NCBI RefSeq assembly: GCF_003265705.1
Contig: NW_020313285.1
Location: forward strand, 16,677,003 to 16,741,002
Length of the DNA stretch: 64,000 bases
Direction: 5' to 3'
Origin: Callorhinus ursinus
Taxonomy: Eukaryota > Chordata > Mammalia > Carnivora > Otariidae
Numbering within the stretch: position 1 is the first letter of the stretch; the number at the start of each line of letters is the position of its first letter. Under the pieces are notes generated by a model. It was not told where the DNA came from, did not search any database, and saw only the letters and a list, made by a program, of their open reading frames with translations. The position numbers and the translations under genes are program-made. Below, piece by piece: positions 22,735 through 33,109 of this stretch.

Positions 22735-24403
22735 AATTAGGGCCCAATCAGAAGACAGAAGCTAGGCCAGCTATTGTAATAGAGAGAATTGAATATAAAT
22801 AATTGTTAAGCAGATATTGGATAACTGGAGAGACAGAAAGGGAACAATAAGGTATTATGAAGGTGGTGATTTGTGGGAAGCTGCTACCGCCCCAATGGCT
22901 GGAGATCAAAGGGAAGAGGTTAGAATTATTAAAACGTACAACCTTAGGGGAGGGAACTCCTGGACCTGAAGGTCCAAGCTCTGTGGAAGGGGCAGGACTC
23001 TGTGGCTGGTGGTGTTTCTGAGCTCAGAAAAGGGGCCGATGGGAATGGGATCCAGATCTCTGGGGGGATGGTGCTGGTTTAGTGGTACTGAGATCTTGGG
23101 AGGGGGGGATGAAGTATGCTAAGGTTGTTTGAATGAATGTTGGTAAAACTGCAAACTGTAACCAATTGCTGCTACTGGAATGAACGGCTGCTGCCAGGGT
23201 AACACTAAGATTAGGATTAGGAATATACAAGACAGGAATAGGAGGCAAAAACAAGGAATAGTAAGCACACAGGAAGGAGCAGGTCCCTTCTTCCTCTAGC
23301 CTCCTACTCTAGCGCCCCCTATTGACAGATCCTAACAGAGACTCAGCTGGCAAAGCAGAAATTGGTTTGCAGGATCCCAGTTCTAGCAGAGTATGGAAGG
23401 TGTGTTTGAAGCTGAGAGGCATTAGCTTCCCAGCTGACATTCAGGAGAGAGGGAGTGCGGGTGCTTACAGATATGTACTGTCAGAATCCAAAGCCAAGTG
23501 GATCTTGTTAGTCCAGAAGAATATAGAGTTGAATTCATTGCTGGGCCGGGGGGTGGGGGGCGGGCGGCTACTCACTGTGATGCAGGATTTAATGTTTTGG
23601 CAAGAACACCCAGCGCTGATCCTAACAGTTTGCTGGAATGGCTCTTTGAAGCCTGGCTTGGTGGTGGTCTACAGAATACGAAATGGAGATGCCAGAACAT
23701 TCTTTCCATAGTGTTGAAGAAGAGGGCAGATAGCTCAGGAAGTAGGAATGCTAGATAGATGTATTGTGTATGGTCTGAGTACCCACTATCTGACTATGTT
23801 CTCTGGAGGGCACAGAGAACACTCCTTTTACTAACACAGCACAAGATGCACTAGTGAGGAGAAACAGGCATCGTTGCAAAGCTTGGTAGTAGAAGTTCTC
23901 CATAAGCTGGGTTGGAGATGGGGGATGCTACCATTGACATGGGCTCCCTAATATCACTGGGCAAGATGGAATCCCTAGAATGGCAGAGGCCAGGTTGGAA
24001 GCACTTAACCATCAGAAACAAAGTGGTCATATGGTCATAATTACTGCAGTGAGCAGTCAGGCTATATAAAGTCCTTTCGACCCTTGGATTTATAGTGATG
24101 GCTAATACAGTAAAGCATTTCAAGAGGCAAGAGAGATGGATGATCAATCAGCATGCTATTCAATATATAGGTAGTTAGATACAATCAAGAGCTTATGGGT
24201 TGAGGTGTGCAAGAGCCACCACAATGGAAAATCAGACCCTTCATCCATTTCCCAGATCTCAGTATGCATTCATTAAATGGGAGGGACCTACAATCCTACT
24301 TCATGGAGTAAACGTTCTTTCTTCAATCCTTTACCAAAGAGACCTAGAACCATTCATCAGAATAACCATGCACTGGTAAAGGACATACTCAGACTTTTCT
24401 CTT
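22735..24403. other. Intergenic DNA with unassigned old repeats
   Basis: 22735-23400 and 23840-24390 read like ancient interspersed repeats (for example AGATCCTAACAGAGACTCAG; AAGATGGAATCCCTAGAATG). No family could be named and no functional gene is visible. A 129-codon ORF at 23322-23711 has no recognised similarity. Confidence 0.35.
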
Positions 24404-24560
24404 TTTAAAAACATACTTTAGTTATTTATTTGAGACAGAGAGCAGGCACATGCATGTGTGACGGGGGTGGGGGAGGAGGAGCAGAGGGGGAGGGAGAGAA
24501 TCTCCAGCAGATTCCACACTGAGCACAGAGCCAGACGTAGATCCAGGGTGGGGCTAAGAA
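24404..24560 (-). mobile_element. Degraded carnivore SINE
   Basis: The TTTTTAAAAACATACTTTAG tail and a GAGA/GGGGGAGG body are present, but the tRNA-like head is missing or unrecognisable. Confidence 0.6.
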
Positions 24561-24594
24561 ATCTATATTCTTGGGTTTTTTTGTGTGTGGTTTA

Positions 24595-24782
24595 TTTTTT
24601 TTTTAAGATTTTATTTACTTATTTGGCAGAGAGAGAGAGCACAAGCAGGGGGAGCAGCAGAGAGAGAGGGAGAAGCAGGCTCTCCGGTGAGCAGGGAGCC
24701 CAACGGGGGCTCGATCCCAGGACCCTGGGATCACGACCTGAGCCGAAGGCAGACGCTTAACAGACTGAGCCACCCAGGCGCC
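24595..24782 (-). mobile_element. Carnivore SINE
   Basis: T-run, AAGATTTTATTTACTTATTT, GAGA body, GGGGCTCGATCCCAGGACCC and head end GAGCCACCCAGGCGCC. Confidence 0.95.
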
Positions 24783-25097
24783 ACATGGTGGTAAAATATT
24801 TAAAATACTACTTCCTGACCACGAAATCACTAATATGGCTGCTTTGTTTATATAACACACTACATGTCTCCCTGGTTGACCTTCAGAACCTTTATAGCTA
24901 TCTCCTGTGAACCTCGATATGCTGCCAATTATATGTGGAAAGAAAGTAAAGACTTCCTCTTCTGAGCTCCCCACCACCACTTTACTCAAAAATGCATCGA
25001 CTTTGGGGGACAGTATGATATTCTTCCTACATAGATATTGGTGGAGAAGCATTGCGTTGAAGGACACACATTCTATGAAGAAATGTTCCATGTGGAA
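24783..25097. other. Unassigned intergenic segment
   Basis: No gene or repeat family recognised. Confidence 0.35.
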
Positions 25098-25110
25098 AAC
25101 ATTCTGTAGG

Positions 25111-25312
25111 GGGCGCCTGGGTGGCTCAGTCGTTAAGCATCTGCCTTCGGCTCAGGTCATGATCCCGGGGTCCTGGGATCGAGCCCCGCATCGGGCTCCC
25201 TCCTCCGCGGGAAGCCTGCTTCTCCCTCTCCCACTCCCCTGCTTGTGTTCCTGCTCTCGCTATGTCTCTCTCTGTCAAATAAATAAATAAAATCTTAAAA
25301 AAAAAAAAAAAA
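25111..25312 (+). mobile_element. Carnivore SINE, young type
   Basis: Full-length copy with an A tail of about 17. AACATTCTGTAGG (25098-25110) and AACATTCCGTAGG (25316-25328) are the duplication, one mismatch. Confidence 0.96.
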
Positions 25313-25344
25313 GACAACATTCCGTAGGGACTGTGAGTCTCATT

Positions 25345-25620
25345 CTTCCCAGAATAGTCCCACGAATGTTCACACCCCCGTGCCTCTGCCCACACTGCCT
25401 CTCTACATCCATCTTTGCCCAAGCAGGGAAAATGTAACTTTCCTGTCTTCATTCATCCCTCTCTCTTGGCTCTCACAGTCCAGCTCAAATGCTGCCTCCT
25501 CTCTCTTTCCCTGCCTACCCCAGCAGGATTAGTTGCTCCTTCTCAGAGCCCTACATGACTTTGAACATTCCTCTGTCAGAGCTCTTGTTTTTACGCTGCA
25601 ACATTGTCAGCTCCATCTGA
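25345..25620 (+). mobile_element. L2 LINE fragment
   Basis: CAGTCCAGCTCAAATGCTGC, CTCCTCTCTCTTTCCCTGCC and CTACATGACTTTGAACATTC follow the L2 3' part at high divergence. Confidence 0.5.
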
Positions 25621-25629
25621 TACATCTCT

Positions 25630-25996
25630 GTGTATGTATCAGTCAGAATCTCTAGGTGATGCTGCAGTAACAAATCATCCCTGAATCCCAGGGGCAGCAC
25701 ACAACAGATTTAGTTTGTTTCTAAATTACACAAAGTCTTCTGTGAGTGTGGCTCTGGGCAACCTTTCAGAGCAATTGTCCTCTGTGGGTTGGCTCAGTGT
25801 TCCAGAATACTTCCATCTTATGGGGACTCCATATCAAAACTGCTTTTGCAAGTCCCTTGGCAGAGAACAAGGAGAATCACACATCAGTTCTTAAGTACTT
25901 CACACCACATTTTTATTGCAAGTCACACTGCCACGAGTAACTTCAAGAGGCAAGGAAAATACAGTTCTCCTGTGTGCCCAGAAAAAGAGAAAAGTC
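25630..25996. other. Ancient interspersed repeat, family unassigned
   Basis: ATCAGTCAGAATCTCTAGGT, GATGCTGCAGTAACAAATCA, CAAGTCACACTGCCACGAGT and TCTCCTGTGTGCCCAG match a mammalian repeat layout remembered only in outline. Two short overlapping ORFs here are not convincing genes. Confidence 0.45.
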
Positions 25997-26010
25997 AGAA
26001 ATAGTGGAGG

Positions 26011-26206
26011 GGGGCAATTGGGTGGCTCAGTCGGTTAAGTGTCTGACACTTGGTTTCAGTTCAGGATTGTGAGATCAATCCCCAGGACTGGCTCTGCACT
26101 CAGTGGGGAGTCCGTTTGAAGTTTCTCTCCCTCTCCCTTTGCCCATCCCCCCACTCACGCACATGCTCTCTCTTTCAAATAAATAAATGAATCTTTTTTT
26201 TTTAAA
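26011..26206 (+). mobile_element. Carnivore SINE (older ACACTTGGTTT variant)
   Basis: Head GGGGCAATTGGGTGGCTCAG, then GTGTCTGACACTTGGTTTCA. The tail is AAATAAATAAATGAATC. AGAAATAGTGGAG (25997-26009) and AGAAATACTGGAG (26210-26222) are the duplication. Confidence 0.94.
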
Positions 26207-26309
26207 GAAAGAAATACTGGAGAGTAGCACTAGTATTTAACACAATAGGCCCTCAACAAATGTTCACAATGTTCCAGTGTTATGCCAAAGGAGGCAAGCA
26301 AACTACCAT

Positions 26310-26507
26310 TTACTGATCTCCTCAAATGGGTTAGGACTTTTCTGGACATTTTATGTCACTATCTCAACTAATTGTCATCACAGGCCAATGAAAGACACTA
26401 GTATTCCTTCTTTATGATATTAAATCAAAGCCTGAGAGAGTTTAAGTTACCGGCCAAGGTCACACAGCTAATAGGTGATACAGCTGAGATTCAAACCTAC
26501 ACTGACA
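26310..26507 (+). mobile_element. MIR SINE
   Basis: ATGTCACTATCTCAACTAAT, AGTTACCGGCCAAGGTCACA and CAGCTAATAGGTGATACAGC, ending GAGATTCAAACCTACACTGA, follow the MIR core through its 3' portion. Confidence 0.85.
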
Positions 26508-27575
26508 CATCATTATCACCTAAAGTCCATAGTTTACATTAGGGTTCATTCTTGGTGTTGTACCTTCTATGGGTTTTGATAAATGTAAATGACATGTATC
26601 TGCCTTTACGGTATCATACAGAAGAGTTTAACTGCCCTAAAAAGCCTCTGTGCTGCACTTTCTTCATCCCTCCCTCCTCTTTAACTCCTGGCAACCACTA
26701 ATATTTTTACTGTTTCTGTAGTTTTGCCTTTTCCAAATATCATAGCATTGGAATCTTACAACCCCTTTCAGATTGGCTTCTTACACTTGGTAATATCCAT
26801 TGAAGGTTCTTCTGTGTCTTTTCGTGGTTTGATTGCTCATTTCTTTTTAATGCTGAATAATACTCCATTATCTGTATGTACCACAATTTATTTATCAGTT
26901 CACTTACTGGAGGATATCTTGGTTGTTTCCAGGTTTGGGCAATTATAAATAAAGCTGCTATAGGGGCGCCTGGGTGGCTCAGTCGTTAAGCGTCTGCCTT
27001 CCACTCGGGTCATGATCCCGGAGTCTGGGGATCGAGCCCCATGTTGGGCTCCCTGCTCAGTGGGGAGTCTGCTTCTCCCTCTGCCCCTCACCCTGCTTGT
27101 GCTCTCTCTGTCTCTCCCACTCTCTCTCTCTCTCAAATAAATAAATAAAATCTTTAAAAAAAAGAAAAGAAAAGAGAGCTGCTATAAACATCGATGTGCA
27201 GACTTTTGTGTGGATATATATTCAACTCTTTTGTGTAAATACCAAAGAGAGTGATTGTTGGGTTGTCTGGTAAAAATATGTTTAGTTTTTATTAGAAACT
27301 TCCAAAGTGGCTGTGCCACTTTGCATTCCCACCAGCAGTGAATGAGAGTTCCTATTCCTCCACATTCTTGCCAGCATTTGGTGTTGTCAGTGTTTTGGAT
27401 TTTGGCCATTCTAATAGGTGCATAGTGATATCTCATTTTTGTTTACAATTCCACAATGATACATGATATTGAGCATCTTTTCATATGCTTATTTAATATA
27501 TATATAATATACATATGTATATATCTTCTTTGGCAGAGTGTTTGTTCATGTCTTTTGCTCATTTTTAAATCAGCT
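26508..27575 (-). mobile_element. Old LINE-1 3' UTR and ORF2 end
   Basis: CATCATTATCACCTAAAGTC, TTAGGGTTCATTCTTGGTGT, TGCTGAATAATACTCCATTA and CTTTGCATTCCCACCAGCAG are the antisense L1 3' UTR and ORF2 C-terminus. A plus-strand SINE interrupts it. Confidence 0.85.
26963..27176 (+). mobile_element. Carnivore SINE
   Basis: Complete copy inserted in LINE-1. AGCTGCTATA at 26953-26962 and 27177-27186 is a perfect duplication. Confidence 0.96.
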
Positions 27576-28283
27576 AAAACACTTTAGAAGGAATAAAGAC
27601 TGAGAGAATGTATTACCAATAAACTCTCACTAAAAGAACTTGCATAAATTGTAGTTGTGGGAGAAAAAACATCTCAGAAGGAAGGTCTGAAATGCAAGAA
27701 GGAATTATACAGTCATTGTCTTACACAAGATGATGGTATCTTCCTCCAGAAATGATGCACTTCTAGCAAGCAATTACGGCAAGAACAGGTCATCTCAATC
27801 TAGTCTGAGATACAGCTAAAAAAGAAAGATGGGTTTTGGTTTTAAAGGACCAGTCTACTTCAGTTAGTTCTTAAAGTATAACTCTTCAGGGGTCCCAGTG
27901 GAAAGCCTGGAAGTATTTACAGAAACCCCTCCTACTTCCTGGGCCCTGAACTCCCAACTTTTGTTCCTCCATATCCATGAAACTGCCTAAAACTCTGCTT
28001 TATCCATGGTCCCTCAGCCACAGCTTTTCTCTTGGCTTCTCTGTTGCTCAGCTCCTCAACCTCAATACCACTGCTTACTAATCGGTAAATGCCTCAAAGC
28101 AAAAAGCTACGCCAAATGTCAGGCCCGCTTCTAAGCTTACCTTCCTTATAGTCTCTCAAGTCTTCATTGCCATGTCAGCTCTCTAATTGTTTTAAATGGA
28201 TTTTTGAAACTATTTAACCGTCTTTCCTAATTGTTTAGCTCCAGGGCTAGTCTGTACAAGCTAGTCTGCCACAGCCTGAATTC
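27576..28283. other. LINE-1 scrap and unassigned DNA
   Basis: 27576-27730 (AAGGAATAAAGACTGAGAG, GAAGGTCTGAAATGCAAGAA) looks like an old plus-strand L1 piece. 27780-28283 shows nothing recognisable. Confidence 0.4.
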
Positions 28284-28298
28284 AAAGTGTCGTTCTGG

Positions 28299-28500
28299 GG
28301 GCACCTGGGTGGCTCAGTTGGTTAAGCGACTGCCTTCGGCTCAGGTCATGATCCTGGAGTCCCGGGATCGAGTTCCGCATCGGGCTCCCTGCTCAGCGGG
28401 GAGTCTGCTTCTCCCTCTGACCCTTCCCCCCTCTCATGCTCTCTGTCTCTCATTCTCTCTCTCAAATAAATAAATAAATCTTTAAAAAAAAAAAAAAAAG
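28299..28500 (+). mobile_element. Carnivore SINE
   Basis: Complete copy. AAAGTGTCGTTCTGG (28284-28298) and AAAGTGTTGTTCTGG (28501-28515) flank it. Confidence 0.96.
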
Positions 28501-28515
28501 AAAGTGTTGTTCTGG

Positions 28516-28920
28516 TCTTTGCAGAGGACAAAGGATAAATTGAATGGGAATATATACCTCTTGCATGTTTCCAATCTTTCATGGTGGCAGTCAACCAGGA
28601 ATATAGTATTTGTCTTTGATTTTCTATCTTGACAGGGTCCAGATAGTTTCAAGGCCTTCCACTTGTCCCTTACTTCATGGGTCAGAGAACCAATATGAAG
28701 GCTCTCCCAGGTGCTAAGAATATTTATCCCACATATATGGTAAAGAACTGAAAAAATAATCAAAGGGTATAGAAAAGACTCATGCCAAAGCTCCATTTAT
28801 CACTTGTCCTAAGCAATTTCCATTCCAGCCAGAATATCAAGGTGGCATTTGGATTTTCCAGGTGTCAGTGTCAGCTCACACCTCATATGAATCAATCTTT
28901 GAAAAGTCTGAGTATTTCCT
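28516..28920. other. Unassigned intergenic segment
   Basis: No gene or repeat recognised. A 104-codon minus-strand ORF ends in the SINE tail and is not supported. Confidence 0.35.
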
Positions 28921-29090
28921 GGGGCACCTGAGTGGCTCAGTCGGTTAAGTATGTGACTCTGGGTTTTGGCTCAGGTCATGAGGTCAGGGTCATGATCGAG
29001 CCCTGTGTTCGGCTCTGTGCTGGGTGTAGAGCCTGCTTAAGCTTCTCTCTCTCCCTCTCCCTCTGCCCCTACCCCCCACCCTCCTACCCT
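28921..29090 (+). mobile_element. Carnivore SINE (older variant)
   Basis: Head GGGGCACCTGAGTGGCTCAG, followed by GTATGTGACTCTGGGTTTTG and TGCTGGGTGTAGAGCCTGC. The A-rich tail is eroded. Confidence 0.85.
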
Positions 29091-29279
29091 CTTGTGCTTG
29101 GTACATCTAAGAAGTCCTGTTTGGGTTGATTGCATACAGTGCAGATTGCTTTTAGCTTCTCTGAGCCCTGGTAGATTGGTAAGAGTTCATGAGTGGAATT
29201 TCAGATCGGCTATTCCAGTCTTAAATCCACCTGCACTGTACTGGACCTTCATAAAGAAGTGGGAAAATAATCTTTTTTG

Positions 29280-29400
29280 AGAGAGAATATAAGTCTACAA
29301 GGGCAGGGAATGTTGTCTGCTTTATTCACTGATGGATCCTGGTCCCTAAAACAGTCCTGGACCAGACGGGAGCTCAATAAATATTTGCTGAATTGAATTA
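29280..29400 (+). mobile_element. L2 LINE 3' end
   Basis: TACAAGGGCAGGGAATGTTG, CACTGATGGATCCTGGTCCC and GCTCAATAAATATTTGCTGA match the L2 3' terminus. Confidence 0.8.
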
Positions 29401-30300
29401 AGTTGTCATTCAGCCTCTTCACAAATAGAGTTTCCTGTTTCCTGTCAGTTCTAGAACAGTCAGCACGGTGCTGTGCTGACCCATCTTCCTCTTCATTGGC
29501 TCGGCTCCAGCTCTCAGGGCTGGGTGGACACACAGTCGGGGGTCTGGGCCATGGCAGAGCATTAACCACCATGCTTAGGTTTGTGCTGGAAGGAAAACTT
29601 GTCTTCTTACACAGAAGGACTTGCATTCTCCAACCTGAGACTCTATGTCTGACTGCCCTGCCCCCTCTCCTGTGCCCAGACACAATAAGAGTGGTTGCTG
29701 CACACAAACAGCCGAGTGTGGCCCGTACAAGCCGTGCAGATAATGCCTGGGGTAATGGCACCCATCGATAAGGAGCCTCAGCCTACACCTGTAACTGTGT
29801 TCCAGCACGCAGTGTAGACCCTGTGATCAGTAGATGAAGTAGTCAATGGCATAGTTGAATATTCTTATTGGGTCTCTCCTCCAGTTTTATCTCAGTTTTA
29901 AAATATATTTTCAAGAACATACTTTCTGGATCTTTGAGAAATTTCCTCAAGCTGAAGAACCTTCAGTTATGGTACCGATCATAAGCAGGCAGACTGGACG
30001 GCTGCAGCTCTACCCCTGGGAATACAGGATGATGGGACCCTCTGGAACCCAGTCTTCTGAATATAATTGCCGACCAGCTTTTCGGCCCCTTTTGTTAGGA
30101 GATGAGGAAGAACTCTCCCCGGCCACAGTGCTCTGGGCTCCACCAAGAGGGTTTCTGCCTCCCTCCTTGAACTGGCAGTGGGATTGGTCTGCCAAATTCT
30201 TCTCACTGGCCAAGAAGAGACCTAGTTACAGATTTTTACACCATCCTCCTCCGAAGAAAATCCTTGAAAGTCATTTTAATTCTCCGGCCAGTCCTGGAAG
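29401..30300. other. Non-repetitive intergenic DNA flanking IL5 3' side
   Basis: No clear repeat signature. ORFs of 170, 122 and 165 codons overlap one another on both strands without recognisable similarity, start context or splice structure, so none is called. This is candidate regulatory DNA by position only. Confidence 0.4.
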
Positions 30301-30340
30301 TTTCATTCATTCATTCATTCATTCATCCATTCATTTATCA
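30301..30340. repeat. (ATTC)n microsatellite
   Basis: About eight TTCA/ATTC units, slightly interrupted (ATCCATTC). Confidence 0.9.
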
Positions 30341-30579
30341 CCCACCATTTAACCTGCACCCTCCCTGCTTCTGCTTTACTGCGGCAAGGAAACCATGCTC
30401 AGCCCCCGCCCATGTTCCTGCAGCCCACATCCCCGCTAAGGCCTGCTGGATCACTGGAACCCCACGGGACCTCCGTCACCAGGGAGACGGGAATGCTCAA
30501 CCAGCACGGACGCAGACTCTCCCTCCAAACTCAGCGTGTTTTCACACAGACTGTGCTCACTTCAAGGGTAGGACAGAGG

Positions 30580-30774
30580 TGCCTGGGTGGCTCAGTCGGT
30601 TAAGTGCCAGACTCTTGGTTTTGGCTCAGGTCCTGATCCCATGGGTCGTGAGATCAAGCCCTGTGTCCGGCTCTGTGCTCAGACGGAGTCTGCATGGATA
30701 TTCTCTCCCCCTGCCCCTCCCCAGCTCACGCTCTCTCTCAAAGAAATAAATAAACCTAAAAAAAAAAAAAAAAA
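30580..30774 (+). mobile_element. Carnivore SINE downstream of IL5
   Basis: Older variant (GTGCCAGACTCTTGGTTTTG). GTAGGACAGAGG at 30568-30579 and 30775-30786 is a perfect 12-bp duplication. Confidence 0.95.
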
Positions 30775-30947
30775 GTAGGACAGAGGCCAGCAACAAACTG
30801 AATCAGAGTTGTTTATTTTTGTTTTATTGGAACATAGCCCAATCTGATATAAATATTGATTTATCAAATTCTTCTTCATTTCATAAATAAATATTAAGTT
30901 AACAGAGATTTTACAGAATGTTGTGTTAAATAAGGTTAAAGTACATA

Positions 30948-30953
30948 TTTATT
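30948..30953 (-). promoter_or_regulatory. IL5: Candidate IL5 polyadenylation signal
   Basis: TTTATT on the plus strand reads AATAAA for IL5, about 255 bases past its stop codon. The 3' UTR length is plausible for IL5, but other A-rich hexamers lie nearby, so the true site is not certain. Confidence 0.5.
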
Positions 30954-31206
30954 TTGCCTGGAGCAAACTGGAGGAAAATACTTCAAAGATCGGGTATCTG
31001 AAATATGTCTCAAAACATTTTATTTTTATGCCTTCTGCTTGTGTAAGGTGGTAAAGTAGTAGGACGCCTGAAATATCTACTTTGCCTCTGAAGTTTAAGT
31101 CTACGGATCATTAAGGCTCCACTGCTGGTTGGCCCTCAGTCTGATTGCAAAAGAAAACATTCTTCTCCTCCTCCAAAATCTTTCACTACAAGAAGTCAGT
31201 TTTGTC

Positions 31207-31305
31207 TCAACTTTCTGTTGTCCACTCGGTGTTTATGACACCAAGAAACACTTGCAGGTAGTCTAGGAACTTTTTCACTCTCCATCTTTCTCCTCCACAC
31301 TTTTT
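31207..31305 (-). CDS. IL5: IL5 coding exon 4
   Basis: 32 codons plus TGA. It follows a CTTTTCACAG acceptor, encodes Cys105 and the C-terminal helix ([11 protein letters not shown]), and ends TES-stop. Confidence 0.96.
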   Translation of the reverse strand, partial: KKCGGERWRVKKFLDYLQVFLGVINTEWTTES

Positions 31306-32983
31306 CTGTGAAAAGAACAGACAAGAGGTATTGTAGGAAAACCGTCAGTTCTTGTCAAACAGGCACAACCAGACAAATATACTTAAGTTTCCACCGAACG
31401 TCTTCAACTTACTTTTTGGAGGTCTATGTGTTCTTTTATCAAAGACAAGTTTTGGAATAATTTATCCACAGCCTCCCCTTGTGCAGTTTGGTTCTTCAAT
31501 ATGTCTATACCCTGAAAGACTTCTTCAATGCACAATTGGTGCTAAGTGAGGAAAATTTTTTAAAATATAAATAATCAAAACAAGCTATCAAAATTTGGTC
31601 CAAAAATTTAGACTTTGTTTTGTGGAGTTTATACAAGTTCCTTTCTCCCAAGAGTATTTCACTTGTTTTTTTTCCAGGTGGGACACCACCTCATACTGAC
31701 CTATAATTTCTTCCTTTTTTTTTTTAAGATTTTATTTATTTATTTGAGAGAGAGAGCACAAGCGGGGTGGGGGTTGAAGGAAAGGGCCAAGCAGACTCCA
31801 CCCTGAGCAGGGAGCCGGATGCAGGGCTCGATCCCAGGACCCTGAGATCATGTCCTGAGCCAAAGGCAGATGCTTAACCTACTGAGTCACCCAGGCGCCC
31901 TGAGCTATAATTTCTATAAGTAAATGACGTTTATATAATTACTGAGGAGTTTGACAAATGATATAAATTAAATGCTTAATGAAAAATAAAGTGTTTAAGA
32001 AGTATAATGCAACTACATTACTGATTTACCTCACATCAGAGTTTCCCCTGACAGTTCTGGCTAGTAATTTTATTCTATTTAGACTAATGATATCACATCT
32101 TTAACATTTTAATATGACCATGACATACTTCAAAGGTATACGATTCTATTAGAGTTAAAATCATTTAAGAAATGACTATTAACATAGGACTTCACTGTAT
32201 ATTTTAATGTCTACTGACCATAATTCTAAAAATACAACCCTAAGTTGCTAGTACTTTCAGAAAGACTTTAAAGTGAGAAAAGCCAAAGATAGAGGTGAAT
32301 GGAGACTAGGAGGCACCTCTCACCCAATATGGAATTTTTCTGGAAAGAACGCTTGATCTGAGGCTCTTTGAGATGGAGAATTGACAACATCAAAAAAGGG
32401 CCTGATCCAATTGCTTAATGGGTTCTACTTAATATTGTAGAGTCATTCCTGACACCATTCCTAATATTCATAAGCACATACATTCACATCTGCATACATA
32501 AAAACAAAATAGATGAAATTAAATCATTCCAATGTTAACTAATGCTTTGTAGCTTAAAATAACGAAACTGATTCATGCAATCGTCTTGTCAAATCATAAT
32601 TTAACTTACATTTTTATGTTCAGGAGTAGGAATCATCAGGTTCTGAAAAGGAAAGGAAATACATTCATTTTTAACGTATTGTAAGATTCATAACTTTTAA
32701 TATAATGCTTCCTAGTAACATGGTTACCCATTATATATTACTAACACTCATAATTTCATTATTAATAGCAGATCTTTAAAAATCAACCACTGCCAATGAT
32801 TACCCATGCTTTTTAAGTAGGAATCAAGAAGAAAATTACCCCATCGCCTATCAGCAGAGTTCGATGAGTGGAGAGCAGTGTCAAGGTCTCTGCGACCAGA
32901 CTATTCATGGTACTTTCTACAGCAGTGACAGAAACATAGGCAGCCCCAAGAGCTAGCAAACTCAAATGCAGAAGCATTCTCAT
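31207..32983 (-). CDS. IL5: Interleukin-5 precursor (complete, four exons)
   Basis: IL-5 is a secreted homodimeric cytokine of type-2 lymphocytes that drives eosinophil growth and activation through IL5RA/CSF2RB. Joining 32983-32840, 32642-32610, 31541-31413 and 31305-31207 gives 134 codons plus TGA, the family's usual length; every junction has GT/AG and all introns are phase 0. Residues 1-19 form a hydrophobic signal peptide ([17 protein letters not shown]). Cys63 and Cys105 are the cysteines that make the two interchain disulfides. N-glycosylation sequons are N76-Q-T and N90-L-S; the human N47 sequon is absent here. The motifs [13 protein letters not shown] and [11 protein letters not shown] identify the protein. 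No frameshift or missing residue is seen. It is divergently oriented to RAD50, 9.3 kb away. Confidence 0.97.
31413..31541 (-). CDS. IL5: IL5 coding exon 3
   Basis: 129 nt, 43 codons, starting HQLC (Cys63) and holding both N-linked sequons. The acceptor is CACTTAG and the donor GTAAGTT. The 107-bp intron to exon 4 is conserved in size with other mammals. Confidence 0.97.
31713..31900 (-). mobile_element. Carnivore SINE in IL5 intron 2
   Basis: Full-length copy in the same orientation as IL5. TGACCTATAATTTCT and TGAGCTATAATTTCT flank it. It accounts for part of the 1,068-bp intron 2. Confidence 0.95.
32610..32642 (-). CDS. IL5: IL5 coding exon 2
   Basis: 33-nt micro-exon encoding [11 protein letters not shown], between a CTTTTCAG acceptor and a GTAAGTT donor. 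The 33-nt size is characteristic of IL5. Confidence 0.96.
32840..32983 (-). CDS. IL5: IL5 coding exon 1
   Basis: 48 codons from the ATG to a GTAATTTTC donor. The start was chosen because the first of two nearby in-frame methionines (M-R-M) matches the conserved IL5 N-terminus. An in-frame ATG upstream lies in the promoter/5' UTR. Confidence 0.97.
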
Positions 32984-33050
32984 AGCTCTCAAATGCTCAG
33001 TGTTTGCCTTGGGCAGAGAAAGTGCATAGTACAAGATTGCATCCCCAACC

Positions 33051-33058
33051 AATTTATT
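33051..33058 (-). promoter_or_regulatory. IL5: IL5 TATA-like element
   Basis: AATAAATT on the IL5 strand lies about 68-75 bases before the ATG. Known mammalian IL5 genes have a 5' UTR near 44 nt, which puts the start site near 33027 and this element at about -25 to -32. Confidence 0.7.
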
Positions 33059-33065
33059 CTCTATC

Positions 33066-33085
33066 TTTGAGGAAATGAATAATTT
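33066..33085 (-). promoter_or_regulatory. IL5: IL5 conserved lymphokine element 0 (CLE0)
   Basis: AAATTATTCATTTCCTCAAA on the IL5 strand carries the AP-1-like TTATTCATT and the ETS-core TTTCCTC. CLE0 in studied IL5 promoters binds AP-1 and ETS-family factors during T-cell activation. Spacing to the ATG agrees with the known gene. Confidence 0.85.
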
Positions 33086-33093
33086 CTAACAAT

Positions 33094-33103
33094 CAGATAG
33101 AGG
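33094..33103 (-). promoter_or_regulatory. IL5: IL5 proximal GATA site
   Basis: CCTCTATCTG on the IL5 strand contains AGATAG in reverse. The equivalent GATA element at about -70 is the known GATA3 target of IL5. It lies just upstream of CLE0, as expected. Confidence 0.8.
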
Positions 33104-33109
33104 ATGCCT

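Noticed and set aside
24615..25091. 158-codon ORF related to transposase-like proteins
   Set aside because: Half of it is the reverse reading of a SINE; the remaining half has no confident similarity.
29249..29761. 170-codon minus-strand ORF
   Set aside because: It overlaps a plus-strand ORF of similar length, part lies in an L2 fragment, and no similarity was recognised.
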